Source of the DNA: Serratia plymuthica NBRC 102599
Lineage (GTDB): Bacteria > Pseudomonadota > Gammaproteobacteria > Enterobacterales > Enterobacteriaceae
DNA: 64,000 bases
NCBI RefSeq assembly: GCF_001590925.1
Contig: NZ_BCTU01000029.1
Location: forward strand, 30,415-94,414
Reading direction: 5' to 3'
Below are positions 25,337 through 32,937 of the stretch, piece after piece (the first letter of the stretch is position 1; the number at the start of each line of letters is the position of its first letter). The notes under the pieces are model-generated. The model was not told the DNA's origin, did not search any database, and worked only from the letters and a program-made list of their open reading frames with translations. A program made the position numbers and the translations under genes.

Positions 25337-25783
25337 ATGGATACGGTTGAGGAACTGGGCGGGACATACTTTTATAGAGGAATTTCAAATCTTTCAGCGG
25401 GGGAGCTCTTCTTTTGGGTTTTCCTTGACGCCGTAAATGAGCAATGCGGGGCATCCGATATTGCAGCTGCAGCCAGCATCATTATTGGGCAACCAACCCG
25501 CCCAACAAGAGGGAAGTTCGCCGGAGCGACCAAAGGTACATCGATAGCCTCAGAAACAGCCAGACGCTATTTAAATATCGAACTCCCTTTTCGTCTCCCT
25601 ACGTTCACCAATGCCAGTATCAAAACCCTAAAGCCAAAATTTGTGAATAATCTGGGTGCTTTTGTTGGCCGCACTGTTCCAGTACTCGGGTGGGCGATTC
25701 TTATGTACGATGTTTCTTCCATCGCATTTAAAGCTACAGCGACTTACAATCGGATAGCCAGAGGAAACGATAAAATATGGTAA
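25337..25783 (+). CDS. STM2901 family protein
   Basis: 148 residues, closely resembling the Salmonella protein STM2901 along its length: Met-Asp-Thr-Val-Glu-Glu-Leu at the start, Phe-Phe-Trp-Val-Phe-Leu-Asp, Lys-Phe-x-Gly-Ala-Thr-Lys-Gly-Thr-Ser, and Val-Asn-Asn-Leu-Gly-Ala-Phe-Val-Gly-Arg-Thr-x-Pro-Val. The last block is followed by a hydrophobic helix (Val-Leu-Gly-Trp-Ala-Ile-Leu-Met-Tyr-Asp), and an earlier Gly/Ala-rich hydrophobic segment lies near residues 40-50, so it may be membrane-associated. Function unknown. It overlaps the next gene by seven bases, forming a fixed pair. Confidence 0.78.
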   Translation: MDTVEELGGTYFYRGISNLSAGELFFWVFLDAVNEQCGASDIAAAASIIIGQPTRPTRGKFAGATKGTSIASETARRYLNIELPFRLPTFTNASIKTLKPKFVNNLGAFVGRTVPVLGWAILMYDVSSIAFKATATYNRIARGNDKIW

Positions 25784-26100
25784 CCGACGAAGATATTTTA
25801 ATGTTCTTTCGGGAACAACTGCCCAAAGTCACTACTCTGTGGCTTAAGCCTGTTCTACTTGAACCCGATGACGTCTTGCAAGAGTTTGCAGAGATCGAAG
25901 ATTTAGCTTTAGCCATAGACAAATATTCCACTCAATTCCATCTTGATGTTTCAGAGTTAAATATCGAGGATTATTACCCGTGGGAAATTTCATGGTTTTT
26001 CCGTAAATGGTTCATAGCAAGACCTGTAAAGCAGTCTAAAAAACCGCTAACCGTCAGAATGTTTGCTGAATCCGCAAAAGCTGGCCGTTGGTTGTATTAG
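25777..26100 (+). CDS. DUF1493 family protein
   Basis: 107 residues, acidic at the N-terminus, with the pattern Phe-Phe-Arg-Glu-Gln-Leu-Pro...Tyr-Tyr-Pro-Trp-Glu and a basic C-terminal part (Pro-Val-Lys-Gln-Ser-Lys-Lys-Pro-Leu-Thr-Val-Arg-Met-Phe-Ala-Glu-Ser). Proteins of this domain follow STM2901-like genes in other enterobacteria, as far as I recall. The overlap with the upstream gene (ATATGGTAA) means coupled expression. A two-component toxin-immunity or envelope role is conceivable but there is no direct evidence. Confidence 0.75.
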   Translation: MVTDEDILMFFREQLPKVTTLWLKPVLLEPDDVLQEFAEIEDLALAIDKYSTQFHLDVSELNIEDYYPWEISWFFRKWFIARPVKQSKKPLTVRMFAESAKAGRWLY

Positions 26101-26518
26101 GTCGGTAAACGCCGCGCCTTTACTCGATATGCCTTCCATGTAGAGAACACAGGTGGATCCCCCAACCCCAGATTTTTCTGCGATTCTGTTTGTGCTACCG
26201 CGCCTGAGTCGGCGATCTCAGAAAGATTGTTTTTAATGGACAGAACATCGGATTCCACCGGCAAAGCAGTGAACATGAGACATCTCTGCAAGGAGTGGGG
26301 AAATATTTTCTAAGCTGCCTATACGGCAGTGCACCGTTGAAGATTAGCGCTAATCAGCTGATTATTGAAGAGTAACACCAGGATTCCCCCAAAAAGGCTT
26401 TTTTCAGCCTGCCCATTCAGCATGTTTAAAATCAACAAGTTAAAACATGTCGAAAAAAAAGGGTTCAGCGGCAGCCTGACGTTGCCTATAGTAACGCTCA
26501 ACTCTCAACTGGGGCCCA
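26101..26518. other. 418-base region with nothing clearly recognised
   Basis: A minus-strand frame of 59 codons from ATG 26276 ends at 26097, just against the DUF1493 stop. It has only a weak ribosome site and no recognised family, so I leave it uncalled. Two overlapping perfect 14-base palindromes lie at 26342-26355 and 26351-26364. The remainder is the yhbQ upstream region. Confidence 0.4.
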
Positions 26519-26824
26519 ATGATGGACATTCCAACCTGGCACCTCTACATGCTGCGTTTGCCGAACGGCATGCTGTATACCGGCATCACCACCGACGTAG
26601 CGCGGCGGCTTGCACAGCATCAGGCGGGCAAAGGCGCCAAGGCGTTGCGGGGAAAGGGGGAGCTGACTCTGGCGTTTCACTGCCGGGTGGGGGATCGCTC
26701 GACGGCGCTGAGGCTGGAATATCGGGTAAAGCAGCTGAGCAAAATACAAAAAGAGCGGTTGGTAAGTCACCCGCCGCCCTCATTGGATTATTTACTGCCG
26801 AGCGCTGAGGTTAAAACCGGTTAA
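26519..26824 (+). CDS. yhbQ: GIY-YIG domain protein YhbQ (UPF0213)
   Basis: 101 residues. The GIY-YIG nuclease core is visible as Leu-Tyr-Met-Leu (replacing the first Gly-Ile-Tyr strand), then Leu-Tyr-Thr-Gly-Ile-Thr, and Arg-Arg-Leu-x-Gln-His-Gln-x-Gly-Lys-Gly-Ala-Lys. The remaining conserved part is Leu-Arg-Gly-Lys-Gly-Glu-Leu-Thr-Leu and Leu-Glu-Tyr-Arg-Val-Lys-Gln-Leu. Single-domain proteins of this kind have been proposed to nick DNA; I know no firm role. Starts at 26519 and 26522 are both possible (ATGATG). The 3' end overlaps convergent yhbS by 14 bases, as in E. coli gene order. Confidence 0.9.
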   Translation: MMDIPTWHLYMLRLPNGMLYTGITTDVARRLAQHQAGKGAKALRGKGELTLAFHCRVGDRSTALRLEYRVKQLSKIQKERLVSHPPPSLDYLLPSAEVKTG

Positions 26825-27314
26825 ACGGCTCGGAGTATTCCACCGCCCCGCTCACGTCGTTCAGCGCGTCTTCCGCCAGCGGATAAACCTGGAACGCGGC
26901 TTCGGCACCCGGCCAGCGGCAACGCAGGCCATAGGCAGCGGCCGGTTTAAAGCCGAAACGGCCGTAGTAAGCCGGATCGCCCAGCACCACCACGGCGGCG
27001 TAACTGAACTCGTTCAGGGAATCCAGCCCTTCGTAAATCAGCTTTTCACCCAGCCCCTGGCGACGCAGGCTTTCATCCACCGCCAGCGGCGCCAGGCCGA
27101 CCCACTGCCGGTCTTCTCCGGCGACATCAACCGGGCTGAACGCGGCATAACCCACCACGCCACCTTCGTCGTCGGTGGCGACAATGCCCAGGGTCAGCAG
27201 GCCGTCTTCGCGCAGTTGCTGCACCAGATCTGCCTCGTCATCTCGCCCAAAGGCGCGGCGCAGCAGGGCATCAATCCCCGCCGCGTCTACCGGAATTTCT
27301 ACGCGAATCAGCAT
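26811..27314 (-). CDS. yhbS: GNAT family N-acetyltransferase YhbS
   Basis: 167 residues with the GNAT fold. The acetyl-CoA loop is Arg-Arg-Gln-Gly-Leu-Gly-Glu-Lys-Leu near residue 85, preceded by Leu-Ala-Pro-Leu-Ala-Val-Asp, and [13 protein letters not shown] follows. Nearly colinear with E. coli YhbS. The substrate is uncertain. It overlaps the end of ubiT by seven bases, so the two are probably expressed together from the ubiT promoter. Confidence 0.92.
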   Translation of the reverse strand: MLIRVEIPVDAAGIDALLRRAFGRDDEADLVQQLREDGLLTLGIVATDDEGGVVGYAAFSPVDVAGEDRQWVGLAPLAVDESLRRQGLGEKLIYEGLDSLNEFSYAAVVVLGDPAYYGRFGFKPAAAYGLRCRWPGAEAAFQVYPLAEDALNDVSGAVEYSEPFNRF

Positions 27315-27829
27315 GCTACCGGCACACGGGAAGTCTGCGCCGTGCCCTCCTGCAATCCTGCTTCCACAAATTCAGCCAGTTGCAGCAGGCCAATGCGCAA
27401 CGGCGCAGGCATGGCTTCAAGCTCGATGGCGTCCATCAGATTTTTTACATACAGGCCCAATTCGGTGTCCCCTTCAATCTGCAGCCGACGCTGAAAGAAC
27501 AGCGTATCGGGATCTTGCTTACGCGCTGCGATCAGAATCAGATCGTTGGCGTCGCCGCTGAAGCTGACATCAGCTTCGGCGTGGTGGCTGACAACCAGTT
27601 TGTCGTTTTCTACCGTCATAAACCAGTGTAGTGCCAGATCGCGAACTTCGATCTTCAACCAGCGCGATTCGAGAAAAGCCAAATCGCCATCCGCCAGCGC
27701 CTGGCGGAATTGCCAGCCCAGCACCTGTTCCAGAAGCTGCCGCTGCAAGGCAAACGGCGTGAATTTTAGCGGTACGCGCAGCAGCGACGGCCCTTGGCGC
27801 ACAATGCGTGCTCGTAGTTGTTCCAACAC
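27308..27829 (-). CDS. ubiT: Ubiquinone synthesis accessory lipid-binding protein UbiT (YhbT)
   Basis: 173 residues, SCP2 sterol-carrier fold, which binds the lipid tail of ubiquinone precursors. Recognised by Leu-Arg-Ala-Arg-Ile-Val-Arg-x-Gly-Pro-Ser-Leu-Leu, Gln-Asp-Pro-Asp-Thr-Leu-Phe-Phe-Gln-Arg-Arg-Leu, and Glu-Gly-Asp-Thr-Glu-Leu-Gly-Leu-Tyr-Val-Lys-Asn-Leu-Met-Asp-Ala. UbiT with UbiU and UbiV is required for oxygen-independent ubiquinone synthesis. Translation starts at GTG 27829 with AAGGAG upstream. It is divergent from ubiUV; the 227-base gap contains ATCAA half-sites at 27899, 27931 and 27956 that could be parts of FNR sites, but no full FNR palindrome was found. Confidence 0.93.
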   Translation of the reverse strand: MLEQLRARIVRQGPSLLRVPLKFTPFALQRQLLEQVLGWQFRQALADGDLAFLESRWLKIEVRDLALHWFMTVENDKLVVSHHAEADVSFSGDANDLILIAARKQDPDTLFFQRRLQIEGDTELGLYVKNLMDAIELEAMPAPLRIGLLQLAEFVEAGLQEGTAQTSRVPVAC

Positions 27830-28056
27830 TGTCGTTCACTCCTTTCAACACAGACTAGCGCTATTTTGCCACATCGGCGCGCACCTGAAGCGGTCTATAT
27901 CAACAAATAGTGCATTTGGCCGCCGGCTTTATCAATACGCCAGAAGCTGCCTCAAATCAAAACCTGTTCGCCGCGCTTTCACTAAAATTGCTTCCCCGAT
28001 GGGCGCTTGCCGGTTGAATACCGCCGCCGACAGCCCTTGTTAACCAGGATAAATCT

Positions 28057-29052
28057 ATGGAGCTGCTTTGTCCCGCCGGTAACCTTCCGGCCCTGAAAGC
28101 CGCGGTGGATAACGGCGCAGACGCCGTGTACATCGGCCTGAAAGACGATACCAACGCGCGCCACTTTGCCGGCCTCAACTTCACCGAGAAAAAGCTGCAG
28201 GAAGCGGTCGAGTACGTGCACCGGCACCGCCGCAAACTGCATATCGCCATCAACACCTTCGCCCACCCGGACGGCTATGGCCGCTGGCAACGGGCGGTGG
28301 ACATGGCGGCGCAACTGGGTGCGGACGTGCTGATCCTGGCCGATTTGGCGATGCTGGAATACGCTGCCGAACGTTATCCGCAGCTGGAACGCCATGTCTC
28401 GGTGCAGGCTTCCGCCACCAACGAAGAGGCGATCCGTTTCTATCAGCGCCATTTTGACGTCAGCCGGGTCGTGCTGCCGCGCGTGCTGTCGATGCATCAG
28501 GTCAAACAGCTGGCGCGCACCAGCCCGGTGCCGCTGGAGGTGTTCGCTTTCGGCAGCCTGTGCATCATGGCCGAAGGGCGCTGCTACCTCTCTTCCTACC
28601 TGACCGGCGAATCGCCGAATACCGCCGGCGCCTGCTCCCCGGCGCGCTACGTGCGCTGGCAGAAAACCGCACAGGGCATGGAGTCGCGTCTGAACGACGT
28701 GCTGATCGACCGTTATCAGGACGATGAAAACGCCAGCTATCCGACGCTGTGCAAAGGGCGTTATCGGGTGGACGGCGTGCGTTATCACGCGCTGGAAGAG
28801 CCCACCAGCCTGAACACGCTGGAGCTGTTGCCGGAGCTGCTGGCCGCCAATATCGCTTCGGTGAAGATTGAAGGGCGCCAGCGCAGCCCGGCCTATGTCA
28901 GCCAGGTGGCGCGCATCTGGCGCCAGGCGATAGACCGCTGCCAGGCCGACCCGGCCGCCTACCGGGCAGACGCAGGCTGGATGGAGGCCCTCGGCGCGAT
29001 GTCCGAAGGCACGCAGACCACGCTCGGCGCCTATCACCGCAAATGGCAGTAG
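28057..29052 (+). CDS. ubiU: Oxygen-independent ubiquinone hydroxylation protein UbiU (YhbU)
   Basis: 331 residues, peptidase U32-like family. UbiU and UbiV form a heterodimer, each with a [4Fe-4S] cluster, that hydroxylates the quinone ring without oxygen. The four ligands are Cys169, Cys176, Cys193 and Cys232, at the same positions as in E. coli. The N-terminus Met-Glu-Leu-Leu-Cys-Pro-Ala-Gly-Asn-Leu-Pro-Ala-Leu-Lys is typical. ubiV follows after 11 bases. Anaerobic control is likely. Confidence 0.95.
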   Translation: MELLCPAGNLPALKAAVDNGADAVYIGLKDDTNARHFAGLNFTEKKLQEAVEYVHRHRRKLHIAINTFAHPDGYGRWQRAVDMAAQLGADVLILADLAMLEYAAERYPQLERHVSVQASATNEEAIRFYQRHFDVSRVVLPRVLSMHQVKQLARTSPVPLEVFAFGSLCIMAEGRCYLSSYLTGESPNTAGACSPARYVRWQKTAQGMESRLNDVLIDRYQDDENASYPTLCKGRYRVDGVRYHALEEPTSLNTLELLPELLAANIASVKIEGRQRSPAYVSQVARIWRQAIDRCQADPAAYRADAGWMEALGAMSEGTQTTLGAYHRKWQ

Positions 29053-29063
29053 CAGGAGAAACC

Positions 29064-29942
29064 ATGAAATACGCATTAGGCTCGGTGCTGTACTACTGGC
29101 CGAAAACCGAGATTGAGGAGTTCTACCGGCAGGCGGTGAACAGCAGCGCGGAGATTATTTACCTCGGCGAAAGCGTCTGCACCAAGCGGCGCGAAATGAA
29201 GGTGGGCGACTGGCTGACGCTGGCGCAGGAGATCGCCCGCAGCGGCAAGCAGGTGGTGATTTCCACCCTGGCGTTGCTGCAAGCGCCGTCAGAGCTGAAC
29301 GAACTGAAACGCTATGTGGAGAACGGCGAGTTTCTGATTGAAGCCAACGATCTGGGCACGGTGAACATGGCGGCGGAGCGCGGCCTGCCGTTCGTCGCCG
29401 GGCATGCGCTCAACTGCTACAACGCCTACACCCTGCGCCTGCTGCACCGCCAGGGCATGGTTCGCTGGTGCATGCCGGTCGAGCTTTCGCGCGACTGGCT
29501 GGCCAATCTGCTGGCGCAATGCGACGAGCTGGGTTTCCGCCATCAGTTCGAAGTGGAAGTCTTGAGTTATGGCCACCTGCCGCTGGCCTATTCAGCACGC
29601 TGCTTCACCGCTCGTTCGGAGAACCGTGGCAAGGACGAATGCGAAACCTGCTGCATCCGCTACCCGCAAGGGCGGATGATGCGTTCGCAGGAAGAACAGC
29701 AGGTGTTTGTACTCAACGGCATCCAGACGATGAGCGGCTACTGCTATAACCTCGGCAATGAGTTGCAAAGCATGCAGGGGCTGGTGGATATCGTGCGCCT
29801 TTCACCGCAGAGCGCAGAAACGCTGGCGCTGATCGACAGCTTCCGCGCTAACGAACAGGGTGCACAACCGCTGGTTTTGGCCGATAAAGCCGACTGCAAC
29901 GGCTACTGGCGCCGGGTAGCGGGGTTGGAACTGGTGCGGTAG
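29064..29942 (+). CDS. ubiV: Oxygen-independent ubiquinone hydroxylation protein UbiV (YhbV)
   Basis: 292 residues, U32-like. The cluster ligands are Cys39, Cys180, Cys193 and Cys197, matching E. coli UbiV (Cys196 is next to the last). Start 29064 follows AGGAGAAACC; a start at 29043 would overlap ubiU. It acts with UbiU as a heterodimer. The following sequence changes from core to accessory genes. Confidence 0.95.
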   Translation: MKYALGSVLYYWPKTEIEEFYRQAVNSSAEIIYLGESVCTKRREMKVGDWLTLAQEIARSGKQVVISTLALLQAPSELNELKRYVENGEFLIEANDLGTVNMAAERGLPFVAGHALNCYNAYTLRLLHRQGMVRWCMPVELSRDWLANLLAQCDELGFRHQFEVEVLSYGHLPLAYSARCFTARSENRGKDECETCCIRYPQGRMMRSQEEQQVFVLNGIQTMSGYCYNLGNELQSMQGLVDIVRLSPQSAETLALIDSFRANEQGAQPLVLADKADCNGYWRRVAGLELVR

Positions 29943-29960
29943 CGGGATAAATCAAAAGGA

Positions 29961-29990
29961 TGCCGACAACTTTTCTGCTGTCGGTATCTT
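29961..29990 (+). terminator. Probable terminator of ubiUV
   Basis: TGCCGACA and TGTCGGTA form an imperfect stem around a T-rich loop, with TCTTATTGCTT after it. It lies 19 bases past the ubiV stop. Confidence 0.45.
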
Positions 29991-30011
29991 ATTGCTTCTC
30001 GTTAAATCGCA

Positions 30012-30215
30012 TTACTTTCCGTTGTACCAATGATAAAAACTCACGCACATCAGGCAAAAACTTCTGACACCCAACCCCATAAAAACAGCAATAGCCGCAT
30101 TCGCTACGTGTTCTCTTGGAGAACCAGCGAGTAATAATGGGTGATAAAGCAACTGCATGGTTATCATCAGCCCGATAAAAGTAGCAAAAGACTTGGCGAG
30201 CTTTCCTGGCCCCAT
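30012..30215 (-). CDS. Small two-helix membrane protein, probable microcin immunity protein
   Basis: 67 residues from ATG 30215, which has AGGTG six bases upstream; an in-frame GTG three codons earlier is less well placed. Two hydrophobic segments are visible, about residues 10-31 (Phe-Ala-Thr-Phe-Ile-Gly-Leu-Met-Ile) and 40-60 (Ala-Ala-Ile-Ala-Val-Phe-Met-Gly-Leu-Gly), joined by a short charged loop with Ser-Pro-Arg-Glu-His. It has basic residues at both ends. It lies 46 bases downstream of the microcin precursor gene in the same orientation, which is where immunity genes of class II microcins usually stand; such proteins are often small integral membrane proteins. No family is recognised; the role is inferred from size, topology and position. 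Confidence 0.6.
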   Translation of the reverse strand: MGPGKLAKSFATFIGLMITMQLLYHPLLLAGSPREHVANAAIAVFMGLGVRSFCLMCVSFYHWYNGK

Positions 30216-30261
30216 AGTCAGCACCTATTCTTAAAACTTTAAAAGTAATATAAATGAGTAA

Positions 30262-30585
30262 TTACCAGCGGCACTGACCATTTACGCTATTAGCGTTTCT
30301 ATTGCCATCCAATGCACCTTTATTATCACTGTTATTCTTTGACTGCCTATTTATATCACAACCAACAACCCCGGTTAAGGCGCCAGCGAAAGCCATGCCA
30401 AGCATCCCAGGCGGGCCGCCAGGCATACCCGTAAATGCCCCAATAATCATGTAGGCACCTGTTTTGTTTGCGCAGGTATCAGGCGCACCGCGGTCGGTTC
30501 TGTCACGGTCACCGCCGTTATTTCCATCCCCGCAACCGCCAATCAACTTCATCTCGTCTAACGTCAATTCCCTTATTGTTGACAT
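30262..30585 (-). CDS. Class II microcin (colicin V-like) precursor with double-glycine leader
   Basis: 107 residues from ATG 30585, with AAGGGA nine bases upstream; the longer frame to 30654 has no ribosome site. The first 17 residues, MSTIRELTLDEMKLIGG, match the double-glycine leader of colicin V-type microcins (Arg-x-Leu-Thr-x3-Glu/Asp...Gly-Gly). The predicted mature peptide has 90 residues. It begins Cys-Gly-Asp-Gly-Asn-Asn-Gly-Gly, contains a hydrophobic Gly/Ala-rich core (about 27-58 of the mature part), and ends in an Asn/Gly-rich hydrophilic tail with Gln-Cys-Arg-Trp. Four Cys (mature 1, 21, 59, 88) could form two disulfides. No siderophore-type Ser-rich tail is present. The exporter (CvaA/CvaB type) is not in the window. 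Confidence 0.75.
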   Translation of the reverse strand: MSTIRELTLDEMKLIGGCGDGNNGGDRDRTDRGAPDTCANKTGAYMIIGAFTGMPGGPPGMLGMAFAGALTGVVGCDINRQSKNNSDNKGALDGNRNANSVNGQCRW

Positions 30586-30677
30586 AATATTTTTCCCTTT
30601 AATAAATGATTTAATATGTTCAATTAACATTAATCGAAGATTTATTAACTGCAAACCACCACACGATCAACAAACAA

Positions 30678-30706
30678 TAATTATCAGCAACAATAAACAA
30701 AGTCAA
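30678..30706 (-). promoter_or_regulatory. Putative sigma-70 promoter of the microcin gene, with Fur-like sequence
   Basis: On the minus strand TTGACT (30706-30701) and TAATTA (30683-30678) are separated by 17 bases, about 93 bases before the microcin start. The -10 region overlaps GATAATTATTG, a partial Fur-box-like sequence; iron control is common for class II microcins, but this match is weak. Confidence 0.45.
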
Positions 30707-30786
30707 ATTAAATCAATATTAATCAAAAACGTTAATTGTAGATTTAAATTATTTAATTAAAACGAACCAATAATAATTAAAATAAT

Positions 30787-30810
30787 AAAGACGTCGGGTC
30801 CGGCGCCTTT
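30787..30810. terminator. Terminator-like hairpin, possibly bidirectional
   Basis: AAAGACGTCGG and CCGGCGCCTTT form an imperfect stem. On the minus strand a T-rich stretch (TTTATTATTATT) follows, on the plus strand CTTTATTGATT. It separates the microcin locus from the M24 gene. Confidence 0.4.
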
Positions 30811-30999
30811 ATTGATTCACTCTTCCGCCGTTTGTGGAAGATTCTGCTCACAAATCCCACGCCGCAACCCAACAGGCTGTTAATGCTCTGCAACCGCAGA
30901 ATCTGAAACCTCATCGCTTCGTTCAGAATTTAAGCATTGATTAATTCATTTGAATGAATTAATTTCAAACTTCCCTGACACGCAACAAGGAGTCACACC

Positions 31000-32256
31000 A
31001 TGTTGATACCGCCAAAATCGTTATCCCGTACCGAACGTGACCGCCGCTGGCAACTGGCACGCGACATTATTCAGACAGAGAACCTGGCAGCCCTGATCGT
31101 GTATGGCGATCGAGAGGCCGCCGCACCCGCCGGTTTCGCACCGGATTGTTATTTCACCAACGACCGCCCCGGCTCTATCGTGGTGTTTATCGGCGATGAA
31201 CCTCCGCGGGTTTACACTTTCGCCTCACTGATGGTGGCCGATCATCTTCAGGCATCATTGCGCGGTGACTTGCAGTGGATCGACGCGGAGCAGCTGTTTG
31301 TCGGCAAAACCGGCCCCGACGTCGGTGCCTGGCTGGCCAGCCGCCGGTTGGAGGGAACGCGCATCGGCATTATCGGGCTAGAACCCTATCCGCCGTTCTA
31401 CTTTGACGGCGCCATGCCCGCTCGTACCTTTCAAGGGCTGGCCGATGCCCTCCCTACGGTAACCTGGGTCCCGGTATACCGTGAATTCTTCCGGCGTGCG
31501 TCGGTAAAAAGTGAAGAAGAACTCGCCTTGGTGCGCTATGCCGCGCACATCGGCGAAACGATGTGTGAGGCTCTCCGAGCCACGGCACGGCCTGGCGTTT
31601 CCGAAGCGGATCTGGTGGCGGCGGTGACCGCAACCTGCTTTTCGATGGGCGGTTACACCGCCGAGCTATTGCTGGGTTCCGGACCCGAATATGTCGGCTG
31701 GGGGCCACCGGCCTGGCAATACCGCGCACAGGCGCCACGGGTGTTGCAGGAAGGCGATCTCGTGCTGTCGGAGATCTTCGCGCTGTACGGTATGATGGAA
31801 ACACAGCACCAGGCTGCTGTCGCCATCGGCGACGTGCACCCGGAGATATTGCGCGCCGCCGAGGTGGCCAGGGCGAGCTATGAAGCAGGGTTGCAAACGC
31901 TACGCACGGGCAATACCTTCGGCGATGTAGTCGATGCCATGGAGCAGCCGTTATTGGCCTCTGGGGGCTGGCATGTACATCCCTTGGTCCATAGCATCAA
32001 CCCTTATGGCCCAGTAGGCTTCGGGACGGCACCTGGCATAGAATCCTTGCCCGAGGCGGCTCGCTACGCGCAGCTCAAACGGTTGCCGACCGTAGGGCGC
32101 GATCTTCCGCTGCAGGCGGGCATGTGCTTCGCCTTCGAGCCTAATTGCGCCTTCGGTCGGCACATGGCCAACATCGGCGGAACGGTATTGGTCGGGGACT
32201 CGGGCGGTGTGGCGCTTAATGAAAACTCTACGTGGTTGATGCAGGCAGACGGCTAG
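31000..32256 (+). CDS. Creatinase/aminopeptidase-fold (M24) protein with altered metal ligands
   Basis: 418 residues with the two-domain creatinase/prolidase layout: an N-terminal creatinase-N-like domain (about 15-150), then the pita-bread domain (about 170-410). Metallopeptidases of this fold bind two metals through Asp, Asp, His, Glu, Glu. Here the first Asp is replaced by Glu258 in Val-Leu-Ser-Glu, and no Asp stands at the second position (segment Gly-Met-Met-Glu-Thr-Gln-His-Gln). Glu380 in Phe-Glu-Pro-Asn is kept, and the last Glu is Gly393 in Asn-Ile-Gly-Gly-Thr-Val-Leu-Val. This is more like metal-free creatinase or a lyase than a peptidase. AAGGAG lies before the ATG. A TetR regulator follows after 30 bases and may control it. 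Confidence 0.8.
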   Translation: MLIPPKSLSRTERDRRWQLARDIIQTENLAALIVYGDREAAAPAGFAPDCYFTNDRPGSIVVFIGDEPPRVYTFASLMVADHLQASLRGDLQWIDAEQLFVGKTGPDVGAWLASRRLEGTRIGIIGLEPYPPFYFDGAMPARTFQGLADALPTVTWVPVYREFFRRASVKSEEELALVRYAAHIGETMCEALRATARPGVSEADLVAAVTATCFSMGGYTAELLLGSGPEYVGWGPPAWQYRAQAPRVLQEGDLVLSEIFALYGMMETQHQAAVAIGDVHPEILRAAEVARASYEAGLQTLRTGNTFGDVVDAMEQPLLASGGWHVHPLVHSINPYGPVGFGTAPGIESLPEAARYAQLKRLPTVGRDLPLQAGMCFAFEPNCAFGRHMANIGGTVLVGDSGGVALNENSTWLMQADG

Positions 32257-32286
32257 GCAAACCTATTACCAGGAGATGATGAATCC

Positions 32287-32922
32287 ATGCAAGATCAGGA
32301 CAGGCTCAGTGAACGAGCCCGCGAAACCCAGGAGCGGCTTATTCGGGCTGGATTGAGCCTGTTCAGCAAACAGGGGCTGGAAGGCGTACGCACCCGGCAG
32401 TTGGCCGACGAAGCGGGCGTGAATCAGTCCGCCATTCCGTACCATTTTGGCGGCAAAGAAGGTGTGTATTTAGCGGTACTTGAACACGTTGCCAACGGCA
32501 TCGTTGAACACCTGGCATTGCCTCGTCTTTTGACAAACTCACCATCGCCGGCAGCAGCTTTGCAAACACTGATGCAGGATTTCGTCCGTGCCTTGCTGGG
32601 GTCTGAAACCTCGACAGCAAGCAGTCTGCTATTAGCGCGCGAACAACTCCAGCCCAGCGCTGAGTTCGATGCCTTGTATTCGCGCCTGTTCTTGCCGCTG
32701 CATCAGGCCGTTAGCGAGTTAGTCGCGGCGATCCGCGGTGAAGACCCGGGCCTGCGGGAAAATATTCTGTGCGCTCACGCCATCCTCGGCCAGGCGTTAG
32801 CCTTCTCCGTGGCGCGGGAGGCCCTGCTGCGTCGACTTGGCGAAAAGGCATTGCGGCCGCAACAGGTGGCGCAGATTGCCGGGCTGGTAGGTGTTATGTC
32901 GGTCGCCGCAGCACAATACTAA
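32287..32922 (+). CDS. TetR-family regulator (CecR/YbiH-like C-terminal domain)
   Basis: 211 residues. The helix-turn-helix lies at about residues 15-60, with Thr-Arg-Gln-Leu-Ala-Asp-Glu-Ala-Gly-Val-Asn and Ile-Pro-Tyr-His-Phe-Gly-Gly-Lys-Glu-Gly-Val-Tyr. The C-terminal half resembles the DUF1956 domain of CecR. In E. coli CecR stands next to a HlyD-ATPase-two-permease operon; here the regulator is convergent with a HlyD plus two-permease set. It is also 30 bases after the M24-type gene, in the same direction. It may control either or both. Confidence 0.85.
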   Translation: MQDQDRLSERARETQERLIRAGLSLFSKQGLEGVRTRQLADEAGVNQSAIPYHFGGKEGVYLAVLEHVANGIVEHLALPRLLTNSPSPAAALQTLMQDFVRALLGSETSTASSLLLAREQLQPSAEFDALYSRLFLPLHQAVSELVAAIRGEDPGLRENILCAHAILGQALAFSVAREALLRRLGEKALRPQQVAQIAGLVGVMSVAAAQY

Positions 32923-32937
32923 ATACGGCAACGTCAG

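Larger units (their letters stand above)
30586..30999. other. 414-base intergenic region upstream of the microcin and the M24 gene
   Basis: AT-rich up to about 30790, then more balanced. Apart from the microcin promoter and the hairpin at 30787-30810, nothing coding is seen. The right part (30900-30999) should contain the M24-gene promoter; CAAGGAG is at 30985-30991. Confidence 0.5.

Noticed and set aside
26097..26276. 59-codon minus-strand frame between DUF1493 and yhbQ
   Set aside because: Ends with a Lys/Arg-rich segment and could be real, but the ribosome site is weak and no family was recognised; left uncalled.
27982..29076. 364-codon minus-strand frame
   Set aside because: Antisense shadow of ubiU, which has all four cluster cysteines and a conserved start.
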